This document shows positions 21,566 to 30,450 of a stretch of DNA of 64,000 nt, in pieces. The stretch covers positions 930,150,694 through 930,214,693 of the forward strand of contig NC_056743.1 of assembly GCF_019279795.1 (NCBI RefSeq), given 5' to 3'. The notes under the pieces were generated by a model. It saw only the letters and a list, made by a program, of their open reading frames with translations. It made no database searches and had not been told where the DNA came from. The position numbers were made by a program, and so were the translations under genes. The stretch's first letter is position 1. Every line of letters begins with the position of its first letter. Source of the DNA: Protopterus annectens (Eukaryota > Chordata > Ceratodontiformes > Protopteridae).

Positions 21566-22873
21566 CCATGGTGTTGTCCGTCTTTATCAGTAATTGTCCT
21601 GGATGAAGGTAGTCCTTGAAGGCTGTCAGTGCATTCTGTACAGCTAGCATTTCTTTTTGATTGATATGAAGGTGCATTTGATTTGGGTTCCATTTGCCCT
21701 GAATGCACTTCCCTGCCAGATGAGCCCCCTATGCATAGTCTGATGCGTCTGTAGTTGGGGTTTGGGTGGCAGGGGGTGGTGTGAATGGCAGTCCCTTGTT
21801 TTGGTGGCAGGCCTCTGCCCACCATAGGAACTCTAGGCGAGGGCAAGATATGATAGGAATCATTGTTTTCAGGATGTGACAATGTTGACTCCATAAACTT
21901 TTTAAGTACCACTGAAGTTTACTCATATGCAGTCTTGCATATGGAATTAGAAGAATGCATGAGGCCATGAACCCCAAGGCTTGCAGTATTTGCCTTGCAG
22001 ATAGCAGGGTTTCTGTGGCCGCCTGTTTGAAGTACATCACCAATGAATTTGCTTTTCTGGCGTAAGGAAAGCCATCTAGGCAGTTGTATTCAAGCTTGCA
22101 ATCAGGAATGTAATTTTTTTAGAGGGTACCATTTCAGATTTCTTTTTGTTTATGGTGTACCCTAGACAGGTTAGAAGTCTTTTTACAAATGCCAGATGTT
22201 TTAGAAGACTGGCCTGGTTTTCTGCCTGAATTAGACAATCGTCCAGGTATGGCTATATTTGAATATTTCTTTGCTTGCAAAATGCAATTATTGGAGCCAG
22301 GCACTTTGTGAATACCCTGGGCGCAGTAGACAAGCCAAAGGGCAGTGCAGAGAACTGATAATACATGCAGCCTGCTTTGAAGCGTAGGAATCTTCTGCAA
22401 GATTCCCTGACTGGGATATGCAGGTAAGCCTCTTTTAAATCGAGAGTTGCCAATCAGGAATCCTTGCCTAGCATAGGAAATAACTGGTGAAGAGTCAGCA
22501 TCTTGAATTTTGGAATGTCCAGAAAGGTGTTTAGAGTAGACAGGGTCCAGAATTGGACGCAATGATTTCTTTTCTGGGTACCAGGAAAAGTCTGGAATAG
22601 AAACCTCGTCCATTTTCCTCTTCTGGAACTAGTTGAATAGCCCCCCATGTTTAGGAGGGAAAGAACTGATTTGGGGGCAGGTCTGGCCACCCATTTGGAG
22701 TTGGCAGCATGTGGAAATGAAATCTGTATCCTTGGGACACTATTTAAAACGCATTTGTCCTGGGTTATAAGTTGCCAGTTTCTTGAATGAAGAGCTAGTT
22801 TTCCCCCCAAAGGGGCGACTATGAGGTAAGTGCTTAGTAATTTCAAAGGGAAGTCATTGAGACTGCTTACCAT
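21566..22873 (-). pseudogene. DIRS B RNase H start and reverse transcriptase
   Basis: Resumes the host gene interrupted at 16102. In protein order from 22873: the RT lead-in (APLGGKLALHSRNW), motif A (LDLKEAYLHIPV), YQFSALPFGLSTAPRVF, the YLDD region near 22240 (read with a frame or base change), ARQILQALGFMASCILLIPYARLH, then TTDASDYA at the RNase H start. At least four frameshifts. The right flank of C begins in TDNT-type codons at 21566. Confidence 0.8.
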
Positions 22874-23326
22874 AGGGTGGTGGCTTGTTGTTTCCAGATC
22901 TGGAAGTGGAAGTACCCCATTGCTTAGTTCTGAAAATCCCTTGGGACTGAAACCTGGTGGTTTTGGAATGTCTGGGTTTGGCCATAGTGGTTCTGGAAGG
23001 AGCTGGAAAGGATCAGTTCTTAGTATGCCAATGCCTACTAAATCTAGGACATTGCACGTGTAAGAAATCTTTCAGAGTTTGCATAGATTTAGCTTTATCT
23101 TCCATTTTTTTTAGAACTTCTTCAGCCTTATTGCCAAATAAGCGGTCCTGCTGTAAAGGAGCATCCAAAAGTTTTGCTTTTACATGATCAGGCAAAAACT
23201 GCTCCTTAAGCCAAGCATGCCTTCTAAGCACAGACCCAGTAACAGCAGCCCTACAAGAGGCCTCTAAGGAATCAAAACCACACTGCAAAGTATGTTTGCC
23301 AACTTGTTCAGCTGAATGCAATAAAT
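22874..23326 (-). pseudogene. DIRS B gag, 3' part
   Basis: VGKHTLQCGFDSLEASCRAAVTGSVLRRHAWLKEQFLPDHVKAKLLDAPL and KAKSMQTLKDFL are the C-terminal conserved Gag helices; the Arg/Ser tail follows. Element D is inserted at 23327; the upstream gag part is at 34474-35867. Confidence 0.8.
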
Positions 23327-23533
23327 AGTACAGTTGTGTACCTACCATAAATGTTCGAGTGTATTCACTGTTGCAGTCATTACACTTGGGTTATCCTGCT
23401 GGCAGGCTACCCGCAGTTGGCCAGAATTCCAAAGTCTAGGTCTGGCGTCAGTTGCTGTCGCCTCTTCCCTGACGTCAGTGCGCCAGGGGTATAAAAGATG
23501 CAGCCGACGCCATTTTCTTCAGTTTTTCTTGCC
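23327..23533. repeat. Left ITR of DIRS D
   Basis: Inverted partner of 34291-34473. Contains TGACGTCA (23470-23477) and TATAAAAG. Confidence 0.9.
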
Positions 23534-23695
23534 CCAGATGTCAGGTGCACCCAAATTGGAAGGCTAAAAATTATGCCAGTATGTATGCAGTAAAATAAAC
23601 ATTTCCTTCATCTACAAGCAAATACACCACATAGGTTGTATAGGATGGAGAGGTACAGATAAGTCCCAGCAAAGAAAAAAGGGGATGGTGAGGGT

Positions 23696-23752
23696 AACCT
23701 GGACTGCAACAGTGAATACACTCGAACATCTACATTTATGGTAGGTACACAA
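23696..23752. repeat. ICR of DIRS D, first half
   Basis: Reverse complement of the left tip up to GGTACACAA; interrupted by E and completed at 29328-29375. Confidence 0.85.
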
Positions 23753-23962
23753 AGTACAGTTTTGTACCTACCATAAATGTAGATGTCCGATAGATATGCA
23801 ACTGCAGTCATAACATATGGGTTGTCCTGCCTCAGGCAGCCCTCGGTCGGCCGAATTCCAAAGTCTGGGTCAGGCGTCGGCTGGTGTCGCCTCCTCTCCG
23901 ACGTCACAGCGGCTGGAGTATAAAGGCATCGGCCGACGCCATCTTCTTCAGTGTTTCTTGCC
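23753..23962. repeat. Left ITR of DIRS E
   Basis: Inverted partner of 29148-29327; inner boundary TTTCTTGCC/CCAGATGTCAG. Confidence 0.92.
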
Positions 23963-24132
23963 CCAGATGTCAGGTGCCCTCCTAGGAAGGCTAAATTTGG
24001 TAAATGGATAAAAACAATCTAAACATGCACAACAGTAATAAACAGATACACCATAGGAAATACCCCCAGATAATGAGATAAAGGGTAGGGACCCAAAAAA
24101 GAAGTATACAGAGGGGTAGGAGGGTGGGAAAA

Positions 24133-24233
24133 TCCGACTGCAGTTGCATATCTATCGGACATCTACATTTATGGTTAGTACAAAACTGTACTATGTCCTT
24201 CAAGAATGCAACTGCAGTCATAACATATGGGTT
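24133..24233. repeat. ICR of DIRS E
   Basis: Left-tip complement to AAAACTGTACT, then right-tip complement from ATGTCCTTCAAG. Confidence 0.9.
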
Positions 24234-24265
24234 GAATACCATAGCCAAGCTGAGGGTGGATGGAT

Positions 24266-25723
24266 CTATGATAAGGATGGTGTAGCTAAAATCCCCTGCA
24301 GGACTGCCGAAGCAAAGCCTGCTCGGGATCTTGAGCATAAAGGTAGGTTGTAGTGCTTGGTAAATGTATGCATGGAGCTCCATGTAGCAGCCTCTAAAAT
24401 GTCCTTTGTTGCTACTCCTCTTAGGAAAGCTGTGGAAGTGGCTAAAGCTCTGGTGGAATGTGGCCTAATATTGGCAGGCACACTTTTTCCATGGAATGAA
24501 TAGCAGAATCTGATGCAATGTCCAATCCATTTTGAAATTGTTTGTTTGGAGATTGCTTTTCCTTGTATTCCAGCAGCATAGGCTACAAACAGCTGGTCAG
24601 ACTTTCTGGTGGCCTTAGTTCTGTCCAAGTAGTAACGTAGTTGTCTGTGTATGTCCAAAGTATGCAGTAGTTTTTCCCCCTTGTTTTGAGGATTGGGGAA
24701 GAATGTAGGCAGGTGAATAGCTTGATTTAGAGACATCCTGGAAATAACTTTTGGCATGAATGTAGGATTTGTTCTTAGAGAAACTCTGTCTTGATGAAAA
24801 ATGATGAAGGGAGGCACTGCCATGAGTGCCTGAATCTCTGAAACTCTTCTTGCAGATGTGACTGCCAGTAAAAAGATGGTCTTCCATGAAAGAAATTGAA
24901 TTTCTGAAGTTGCTGCTGGTTCAAATGGAGGAAGAGTTAATTTTTCCAATACATAATTGAGGTCCCATGCAGGTACTGGCTGTCTTCTGGGAGGTTTGAT
25001 ATTCTTTATTCCTCTTAGAAACTGTCGTAGCAAAGGATGTGAAAACACTGGAGGGTCACAGTTGTATCTTGCTGAGATTGCTGAGGCATGAATCTTTATT
25101 GAAGAGTATGAGAGTCCAGTATGAAATAGTTCTGCCAAGTATTCTAATATCTGAGGTATCCTCGGTAATGTTGTGTCCTGACCCCTGTTGGCAGTCCAGA
25201 TGCTGAATCTCTTCCACTTGGCTGAATAGGTTTTTCTGGTGGAAGGTCTGCGTGCTTCCAGCAAGATCTCTTGAACTGATTTGGAAAGAGAGATAGGTGG
25301 AGAAATCATGGTAGCTTCCAGGCTGTCAGGTGTAATGTTTTCAGGTCTTGATGTACAGTCCTGTAATTGTGTTGTGTTAGGAGCAGTGGCCATAGGGTCA
25401 GAGGCCATGGTTTGGTCCGAGTTGTGGTCAATAGCAATGGGCACCAGTGTTGCCTTGGCCAGTCCGGAGCTATCAAGATGCATGTTGGTTGTTCTGCTTT
25501 GATCTTCAGTATCACCTTGGTCAGCAGAGGCAGAGGAGGGAATGCATAAATTTTCAGAGAATTCCAGCTGAAGGAGAGAGCATCCGTTTTCCAGGCTAGA
25601 GGATGGTGAGTCCTTGTGCAGAACTTTTCCAGGTGATGATTTAAGTGGGAAGCAAAGAGATCTACGTCCGGTCTTCCCCATGTCTTCGTCAGTTGAGAGA
25701 AAATGTGAGGGTGCAGCATCCAT
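24266..25723 (-). CDS. DIRS E tyrosine recombinase, intact (open 485 codons)
   Basis: Inserts the circular DNA copy without an integrase. Residue numbers from the frame start: core-binding region 145-250 (LEARRPSTRKTYSAKWKRF), box I SARRVSEIQAL with catalytic Arg293, LDIHRQLRYYLDRTK at 356-370, box II HSTR with His422 and Arg425, ATW at 446-448, and nucleophile Tyr458 in FTKHYNLP (24350-24352). All classical catalytic residues except the loosely conserved Lys are assigned. The first 110 or so codons overlap the methyltransferase-like frame and may not be translated; a likely start is a Met near 25410 (MASDPM). No stop or frameshift. Other copies all carry lesions. Confidence 0.9.
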   Translation of the reverse strand: MDAAPSHFLSTDEDMGKTGRRSLCFPLKSSPGKVLHKDSPSSSLENGCSLLQLEFSENLCIPSSASADQGDTEDQSRTTNMHLDSSGLAKATLVPIAIDHNSDQTMASDPMATAPNTTQLQDCTSRPENITPDSLEATMISPPISLSKSVQEILLEARRPSTRKTYSAKWKRFSIWTANRGQDTTLPRIPQILEYLAELFHTGLSYSSIKIHASAISARYNCDPPVFSHPLLRQFLRGIKNIKPPRRQPVPAWDLNYVLEKLTLPPFEPAATSEIQFLSWKTIFLLAVTSARRVSEIQALMAVPPFIIFHQDRVSLRTNPTFMPKVISRMSLNQAIHLPTFFPNPQNKGEKLLHTLDIHRQLRYYLDRTKATRKSDQLFVAYAAGIQGKAISKQTISKWIGHCIRFCYSFHGKSVPANIRPHSTRALATSTAFLRGVATKDILEAATWSSMHTFTKHYNLPLCSRSRAGFASAVLQGILATPSLS

Positions 25724-26060
25724 TCGTGTGGATCCATAAAATTTCTGCTCAGCTGGTCCGCCAGTACATTGTCCTTGCCTGGTACAAATTGGGATTGTAA
25801 ATGTATCTTCAGGCTCAGAGATTTATCCCAGAGAAGCATTGTTAGTCTGCAGAGGGGATAAGAATGGGTGCCTCCCTGCTTGTTTATGTACCACATGACA
25901 GTGGTGTTGTCTGTCCTTATTAGCAAATGCCCTTGTTGTAGTGATTTTTCGAAAGTTTCGATTGCATGTATCACTGCCAACATCTCCTTTTGGTTTATGT
26001 GCAGATGCCTTTCCTTTGGCGTCCAAAACCTTGAATGCATCTGCCCTCCATGTGCGCCCC
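25306..26060 (-). pseudogene. DIRS E RNase H (C-terminal part) and methyltransferase-like region
   Basis: Continues the RT protein after one frameshift near 26040. It has the LHINQKEMLAV helix, TDNTTVMWYINKQGGTHSYPL, LADQLSRNFMDPHEW, then DVDLFASHLNHHLEKF, WKTDALSFSWN, YAFPPLPLLTKVILKI and ILIAPDWPRQHWCPLL. The last four fit the order of the phage Dam-like methyltransferase family, with FPP where enzymes have N-P-P-Y. DIRS1 elements are known to carry such a domain here. Open to the stop at 25306; overlaps the recombinase frame by about 400 nt. Confidence 0.85.
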
Positions 26061-27323
26061 CCATCCATGGTCTGAGGTGTCTGTTGTAATCGTTTGGCCT
26101 GCTTGAGGTCTGTTGAAAGACATGCCTTTGTTTTGCTGACTGGCTTGAGCCCACCATAAGAATTCCTTTTGCAGACATGGAATAAGTGGGATTATGTCCT
26201 CTAGGCTTTGGTTGTGTTGAGACCATAAGTTTTTTAAATACCATTGCAGCTTTCTCATATGAAGTCTTGCCAAAGGTATCAGAAGGATGCAAGATGCCAT
26301 GAACCCCAGGGCCTGTAGGATTTTCCTTGCAGTCAGCTGGGAGAGTTTTGCTAGGCCTTTGAAGTACTCTGGTAAATGCTGCTGCTTTTCCTCTGTGAGG
26401 TAGGTCATTTGGTTTTCTGTGTCCAGTTTGGCTCCTAGGAAGATAATCTGTTGGGATGGCAGTAGTTTTGACTTTTGAATGTTGACTGTGTATCCCAAGG
26501 CCTGCAGTAGATGCATGACATAGTCCAAATTTTCTTTTAAGGTTTGTTTGTTGTCTGCTTGTATGAGGCAGTCGTCCAGGTAGGGGTATATTTGAATCCC
26601 CTGCAGTCTGCAGTGTGCCACTACTGATGTCAGGCATTTCGTGAACACTCTGGGCGCAGTAGATAAGCCAAACGGCAATGCTGAGAATTGATAATGCTCT
26701 GTCCCTGCAATAAATCTGAGGTATCTTCTGCAGCTTTGTCTGATTGGGACATGCAGGTATGCCTCCTTGAGGTCCAGAGTGACCAGCCAAGACCCCTTGC
26801 CCAGCATGGGAAGGAGCTGCTGCAACGTCAGCATTTTGAACTTTGGCACCATGAGAAAAATGTTTAGAGTTGACAAGTCCAGTATGGGTCTCCATTTGTT
26901 TTCTTTTCTCGGAACAAGGAACAGTCTTGAATAAAATCCCTGGCCTTTCTCCTGAGGAGGAACCCTTTCTATTGCTTTTATACTTAACAGCTTGGAAACT
27001 TGAGTGAGTGCCTCTGCCCTTTGATGATGTGGCAGGTTTGGCATGCCTTGTCTTATTGGTACTGTGTGGAAGTGGAATTTGTAACCTTTGTCTATCAAAT
27101 CCAAAATCCAGTTGTCCTTGGTTAAGATATGCCAGTTTTGAGAGAATAAGGATAATTTTCCGCCCAAAGGTGCTTCTCTTTGAACCTTTGTAGGCGGCAC
27201 GAAAGTCAAGTCATTGTGATTGTCCTTGTGGTGCAGCTGAACTGTCTGCGCCACTTCTTTGATTTGGAGGTTGCCATTGGCGGCCCCTGTAAGATCCTCT
27301 GTATTGCCCTCTACCTCGGGCAC
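25995..27323 (-). CDS. DIRS E reverse transcriptase and RNase H start (open 442 codons)
   Basis: Copies the element RNA. Residues from the frame start: lead-in APLGGKLSLFSQNW 51-64, FYSRLFLVPRKENKWRPILDL 130-150, motif A LDLKEAYLHVPI with Asp184, motif B YQFSALPFGLSTAPRVF 211-227, and motif C YLDD 248-251 (about 26570-26582). Thumb/connection ARKILQALGFMASCILLIPLARLH; RNase H begins TTDTSDHGWGAH near 405. The frame is lost at GRCIQGF (about 26040). The 5' end overlaps the gag 3' end by about 110 nt in another frame, so RT may be made by frameshifting or re-initiation; I cannot tell which. Confidence 0.88.
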   Translation of the reverse strand: MPEVEGNTEDLTGAANGNLQIKEVAQTVQLHHKDNHNDLTFVPPTKVQREAPLGGKLSLFSQNWHILTKDNWILDLIDKGYKFHFHTVPIRQGMPNLPHHQRAEALTQVSKLLSIKAIERVPPQEKGQGFYSRLFLVPRKENKWRPILDLSTLNIFLMVPKFKMLTLQQLLPMLGKGSWLVTLDLKEAYLHVPIRQSCRRYLRFIAGTEHYQFSALPFGLSTAPRVFTKCLTSVVAHCRLQGIQIYPYLDDCLIQADNKQTLKENLDYVMHLLQALGYTVNIQKSKLLPSQQIIFLGAKLDTENQMTYLTEEKQQHLPEYFKGLAKLSQLTARKILQALGFMASCILLIPLARLHMRKLQWYLKNLWSQHNQSLEDIIPLIPCLQKEFLWWAQASQQNKGMSFNRPQAGQTITTDTSDHGWGAHMEGRCIQGFGRQRKGICT

Positions 27324-28821
27324 GTCTGCTTTTTCCCCTTTGAAACTTGTCTGAGCCGGAGAAGGACCAATTCTTTGAGGGCCAGTTTCTGCTGAATCTG
27401 GGTGGCTGAACCTGAAGGAAATCCTTGACTGTCTGTACTGACTTTGCTTTTTCCTCTATGGATTTCAGTACATCTTGTGCATTAGCACCAAACAGCTTCT
27501 GTTTTTCCAGAGGTGCATCAAGTAACTTTACTTTAACATGGTCAGGCAAAGACTGATCCTTTAACCAAGCATGTCTACGTATCACAGCCTCAGTCATAGC
27601 TGCCCTACATGAAGCTTCCAATGCATCATAACCACACTGAAGAAAATGGTTATTAACCTGCTGAGTGTTATGTATATGATCCTGCAATGCCTTTTTATCA
27701 ATAGGCCCAGGAGAGGCTAACTTTTTCTGTAAATCATCCAGGAGAAACTCTTGGTACTGAAACATGTGGAAAAGGCAGTTAAGTGACCTCATGGCTAGGG
27801 TAGTAGAGGTATAAACTTTTTTACCCCATCTCTCCAGGGACCTTGCTTCTCTGTCTGCTGGCAGAGGGGTTTTGGCAGAGGATGTAGCCACTCCCTTGGG
27901 GCCCTGTGAAATAGTTTCTAGATCCACAGAGTGGGCCTTAAAAAGGTGCTTGTGAGTGTCAGGGACCCTATAATATCTGTCTGGCTTGACAGGAGCAGGA
28001 GGGAGGGAATCAGGGTTAGCACTGGAGTCAGAGAAAACATCATCCAAAACATCCATAACAGGTGGAATAGCCAAAGGTCTGTGCTGGGGAAGCTTGAGGA
28101 AGGTACGAAGCCTTTTCCTGAAGTCAGAGAATTCCTGACCCTGCCATTGAAAATGTTCCTTCATGGAATGCAGGACTTCACCAAACGAGAAATCCTCTGG
28201 AGGGGAGGCAGAGGGAATTGATTCCTCAGCATCAGAGTCCTCATAGGCCTGGAAGGATTCTTCTTGTGTATCAGAATGTTCAGAATCCACAGAGGCTTCA
28301 TCTGAAGAGAGGTCGTCCGCCTGCTCAGTTCTAGACCTTTTCTCTGCAGGTGGCTGAGAACCCCTGTCCGGATGAGGCTGAGTCCCCCTATTAAGGGAAA
28401 TAAGATCTGCAGCCAGAGACATGATCTGCTTATCAGATGAAGGGGCCTGGGTAGCAGGCTTAGGATGGGCCTTGGCCTGACTGACGGCCTTAGCACGTGC
28501 AAAGGCCTTGATGGACATGGATACAGGGGGCCTAGCAGCCCCACGTGCAGGCGTAACCTTGTCCACAGAAATGGTGTCGGGTAGATCCAGAACCTCGGTT
28601 TCCGGAGGAAAATCAACAACCGGCACCGGAGAAATCTCTGAGACCGAAGGTCGTGTTAACGCTGTGTCGTCGGCCTGGAGCGGTGGATTTACCACTTCCA
28701 AATTGACAGGAGCACTAGCGGAGGGTTTAGGAGTAGCATCGGTAGTGGACGCGGGCCGAGGGTGTCGGTCCCGGTCCTTGCGTTTTTTAGCAGATTGGGT
28801 TGTCGGTTGATCCGACGGCAT
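27211..28821 (-). CDS. DIRS E Gag-like protein (open frame, 536 aa)
   Basis: ATG at 28821 (MPSDQP). Residues: Lys-rich start 8-20, Pro/Ala/Ser-rich linker to 180, acidic block SDAEESIPSASPPEDFSF 195-212, conserved PPAPVKPDRYYRVP 275-287, LAP2alpha-like helical region 325-430 (SLERWGKKVYTSTTLAMRSLNC, then ASCRAAMTEAVIRRHAWLKDQ), and a basic Arg/Gly tail 490-515. Role by family: RNA packaging into a particle. Upstream, a zinc module (ATG at 29026, MSEQIEKVNNCLSCGKQIP) lies in another frame because of a 1-nt difference from F near 28937, so E's Gag probably lacks it or needs a frameshift. Confidence 0.85.
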   Translation of the reverse strand: MPSDQPTTQSAKKRKDRDRHPRPASTTDATPKPSASAPVNLEVVNPPLQADDTALTRPSVSEISPVPVVDFPPETEVLDLPDTISVDKVTPARGAARPPVSMSIKAFARAKAVSQAKAHPKPATQAPSSDKQIMSLAADLISLNRGTQPHPDRGSQPPAEKRSRTEQADDLSSDEASVDSEHSDTQEESFQAYEDSDAEESIPSASPPEDFSFGEVLHSMKEHFQWQGQEFSDFRKRLRTFLKLPQHRPLAIPPVMDVLDDVFSDSSANPDSLPPAPVKPDRYYRVPDTHKHLFKAHSVDLETISQGPKGVATSSAKTPLPADREARSLERWGKKVYTSTTLAMRSLNCLFHMFQYQEFLLDDLQKKLASPGPIDKKALQDHIHNTQQVNNHFLQCGYDALEASCRAAMTEAVIRRHAWLKDQSLPDHVKVKLLDAPLEKQKLFGANAQDVLKSIEEKAKSVQTVKDFLQVQPPRFSRNWPSKNWSFSGSDKFQRGKSRRARGRGQYRGSYRGRQWQPPNQRSGADSSAAPQGQSQ

Positions 28822-28936
28822 GATATACACAAAAGATTCGCCGAAAAAGTTCTCGGCGAATTCTGCCCAGCGCCTGAGAGTGTGCTTATTAAAGCAAGCA
28901 CAGGCAGCACAGGCCGAGAGTCGTGGTCTGGGCCCG

Positions 28937-29026
28937 GCAAGGAAGGCAGAGAGAATGGAAGTCCTTATGAGGTATTTGTTTACCACAAGACAAACAATTA
29001 TTAACTTTCTCAATTTGTTCTGACAT
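28937..29026 (-). pseudogene. Zinc-binding module upstream of gag in DIRS E
   Basis: MSEQIEKVNNCLSCGKQIPH, then KDFHSLCLPC: C-x2-C, D-x-H-x2-C-x2-C. In F the module reads on in frame to a second C-x2-C (CCQFC) and to MSS, the equivalent of the gag start. In E one base is missing, so the module is cut from gag. Confidence 0.65.
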
Positions 29027-29147
29027 CGGCTGAGGTAAGAATAAATGTTCCCCAACGGGGTACTTAGCTTTTAGATGACTTCGGTACTGAAAAATCAGGA
29101 GCTGACCGACCGGCACTTGCGAACTGCTTCTGCTTCGGGCACCGCGC

Positions 29148-29327
29148 GGCAAGAAAGACTGAAGAAGATGGCGTCGGCCGATGCCTTTATACTCCAGCCG
29201 CTGTGACGTCGGAGAGGAGGCGACACCAGCCGACACCGGACCCAGACTTTGGAATTCGGCCGACCGAGGGCTGCCTTAGGCAGGACAACCCATATGTTAT
29301 GACTACAGTTGCATTCTTGAAGGACAT
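29148..29327. repeat. Right ITR of DIRS E
   Basis: 5' end in element sense; ends TTCTTGAAGGACAT at 29327. Confidence 0.92.
29184..29191 (-). promoter_or_regulatory. Candidate TATA box in the right ITR of DIRS E
   Basis: TATAAAGG on the minus strand, about 137 nt inside the element's 5' end and upstream of gag. The same place holds a TATA-like box in B, D and F. Confidence 0.45.
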
Positions 29328-29375
29328 CTGTACTATGTTCATCATGTTTCACCGTTGCAGTCATTACACTTGGGT
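29328..29375. repeat. ICR of DIRS D, second half
   Basis: CTGTACT/ATGTTCATCATG and on to the right-tip complement ending CACTTGGGTT; continues the half at 23696-23752. Confidence 0.85.
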
Positions 29376-29407
29376 TGAATCCCAAAGCTGAGGTTGGGTG
29401 GCTGGGC

Positions 29408-30450
29408 CTAAATAGGATTAGGAGAGGCTATAAGGCCCTGCAGCACTGCAGTGGCAAAGCCTGCTCTGGATTTAGAGTCGAGAGGTAAGTGGTAGTGCTT
29501 GGTAAAAGCATGCACTGAACTCCAAGTTGCAGCCTCTAAAATGTCTTTGGTTGGTACTCCTCTGAAGAAGGCTGCTGAAGTGGCTGCTGCTCTGGTTGAA
29601 TGTGGCCTAATGCCCTTAGGCACTAATTTGCCATGTTGTGAATAGCAGAAACGAATGCAGTGGCCTATCCATTTTGAAATGGTCTGCTTTGAGATGGCCT
29701 TTCCTTGTGATCCTGCAGCATATAGCACTAAGAGTTGCTCAGTCTTTCTGAAAGCTTTAGTTCTGTCCAAGTAGAAGTGTAACTGCCTGTGTATATCCAA
29801 AGAATGCAGTAATCTCTCACCCTTATTCTGTGGGTTTGGATAAAAAGTGGGCAAATGAATGTTTTGGTTAAGGGCCACACTGGACACTACCTTAGGCATA
29901 AATGTGGGGTTCGTCCTCAGAGAAACCCTGTCTGGATGGAAAATGATAAAAGGTTCCACAGCCATGAGTGCCTGTAACTCTGAGACTCGTCTTGCAGAGG
30001 TTATTGCTAGGAGCAGAGCTGTTTTCCAGGACAAGAACTTTATTTCAGCTGTATTGGCTGGCTCAAAAGGCGGCAGTGTGAGTTTTTCCAAGATATAATT
30101 AAGGTCTCATGCAGGTGTAGATGCTCTCCTTGGAGGTCTTATGTTTTTGGCCCCTCTTAGGTACTGCCTTATTAGCGGGTGAGAAAAAATAGGTGGTTCC
30201 GTATTGTAATGAGGTGAAATGGCAGAGGCATGAATTTTAATTGATGAGAAGGATAGGCCTTTGTCCAGCATCTCAGTTAGGTATTCCAAAATCTGAGGAA
30301 TATTTGGAACAAACGTGTCAATTCCTTGTGGCTGGTTCGAAGTACAGAATCTCTTCCATTTTTCTGCATAAAATTTTCTGGTACTGGGCCTCCTGGCCTC
30401 CAAAATAACATCCATCACTGCTTTAGAGAGAGATGTGTTCTGAATGGCTA
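29408..30450 (-). pseudogene. DIRS D tyrosine recombinase with a single nonsense codon
   Basis: The frame is continuous from the N-terminal core (LEARRPSTRKFYAEKWKRF near 30380) through box I TSARRVSELQAL, LDIHRQLHFYLDRTK, HSTRAAATS, ATWSSVHAF and the nucleophile FTKHYHLP to the stop at 29408. One TGA at 30109-30107 replaces the Trp codon of the invariant PAWDLN motif. No frameshift is seen. So this copy differs from a functional gene by one point mutation, plus unknown missense changes. Confidence 0.88.

Larger units (their letters stand above)
23753..29327 (-). mobile_element. DIRS element E, family 2, best preserved copy (5575 bp)
   Basis: Complete element nested in the ICR of D. Recombinase is intact, gag has a 536-codon frame, and RT-RNase H has a single frameshift near 26040. 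Ends AGTACAG... and ...AGGACAT; flanks join as ACACAA/CTGTAC with no duplication. It is among the deepest DIRS insertions in the stack (LINE, I, B, D, E), consistent with being among the youngest. Confidence 0.92.

Noticed and set aside
22830-23187. Plus-strand frames over the B gag tail, and similar plus frames in other DIRS copies
   Set aside because: They mirror minus-strand codons of conserved Gag, RT and recombinase motifs and carry no recognisable motif of their own.
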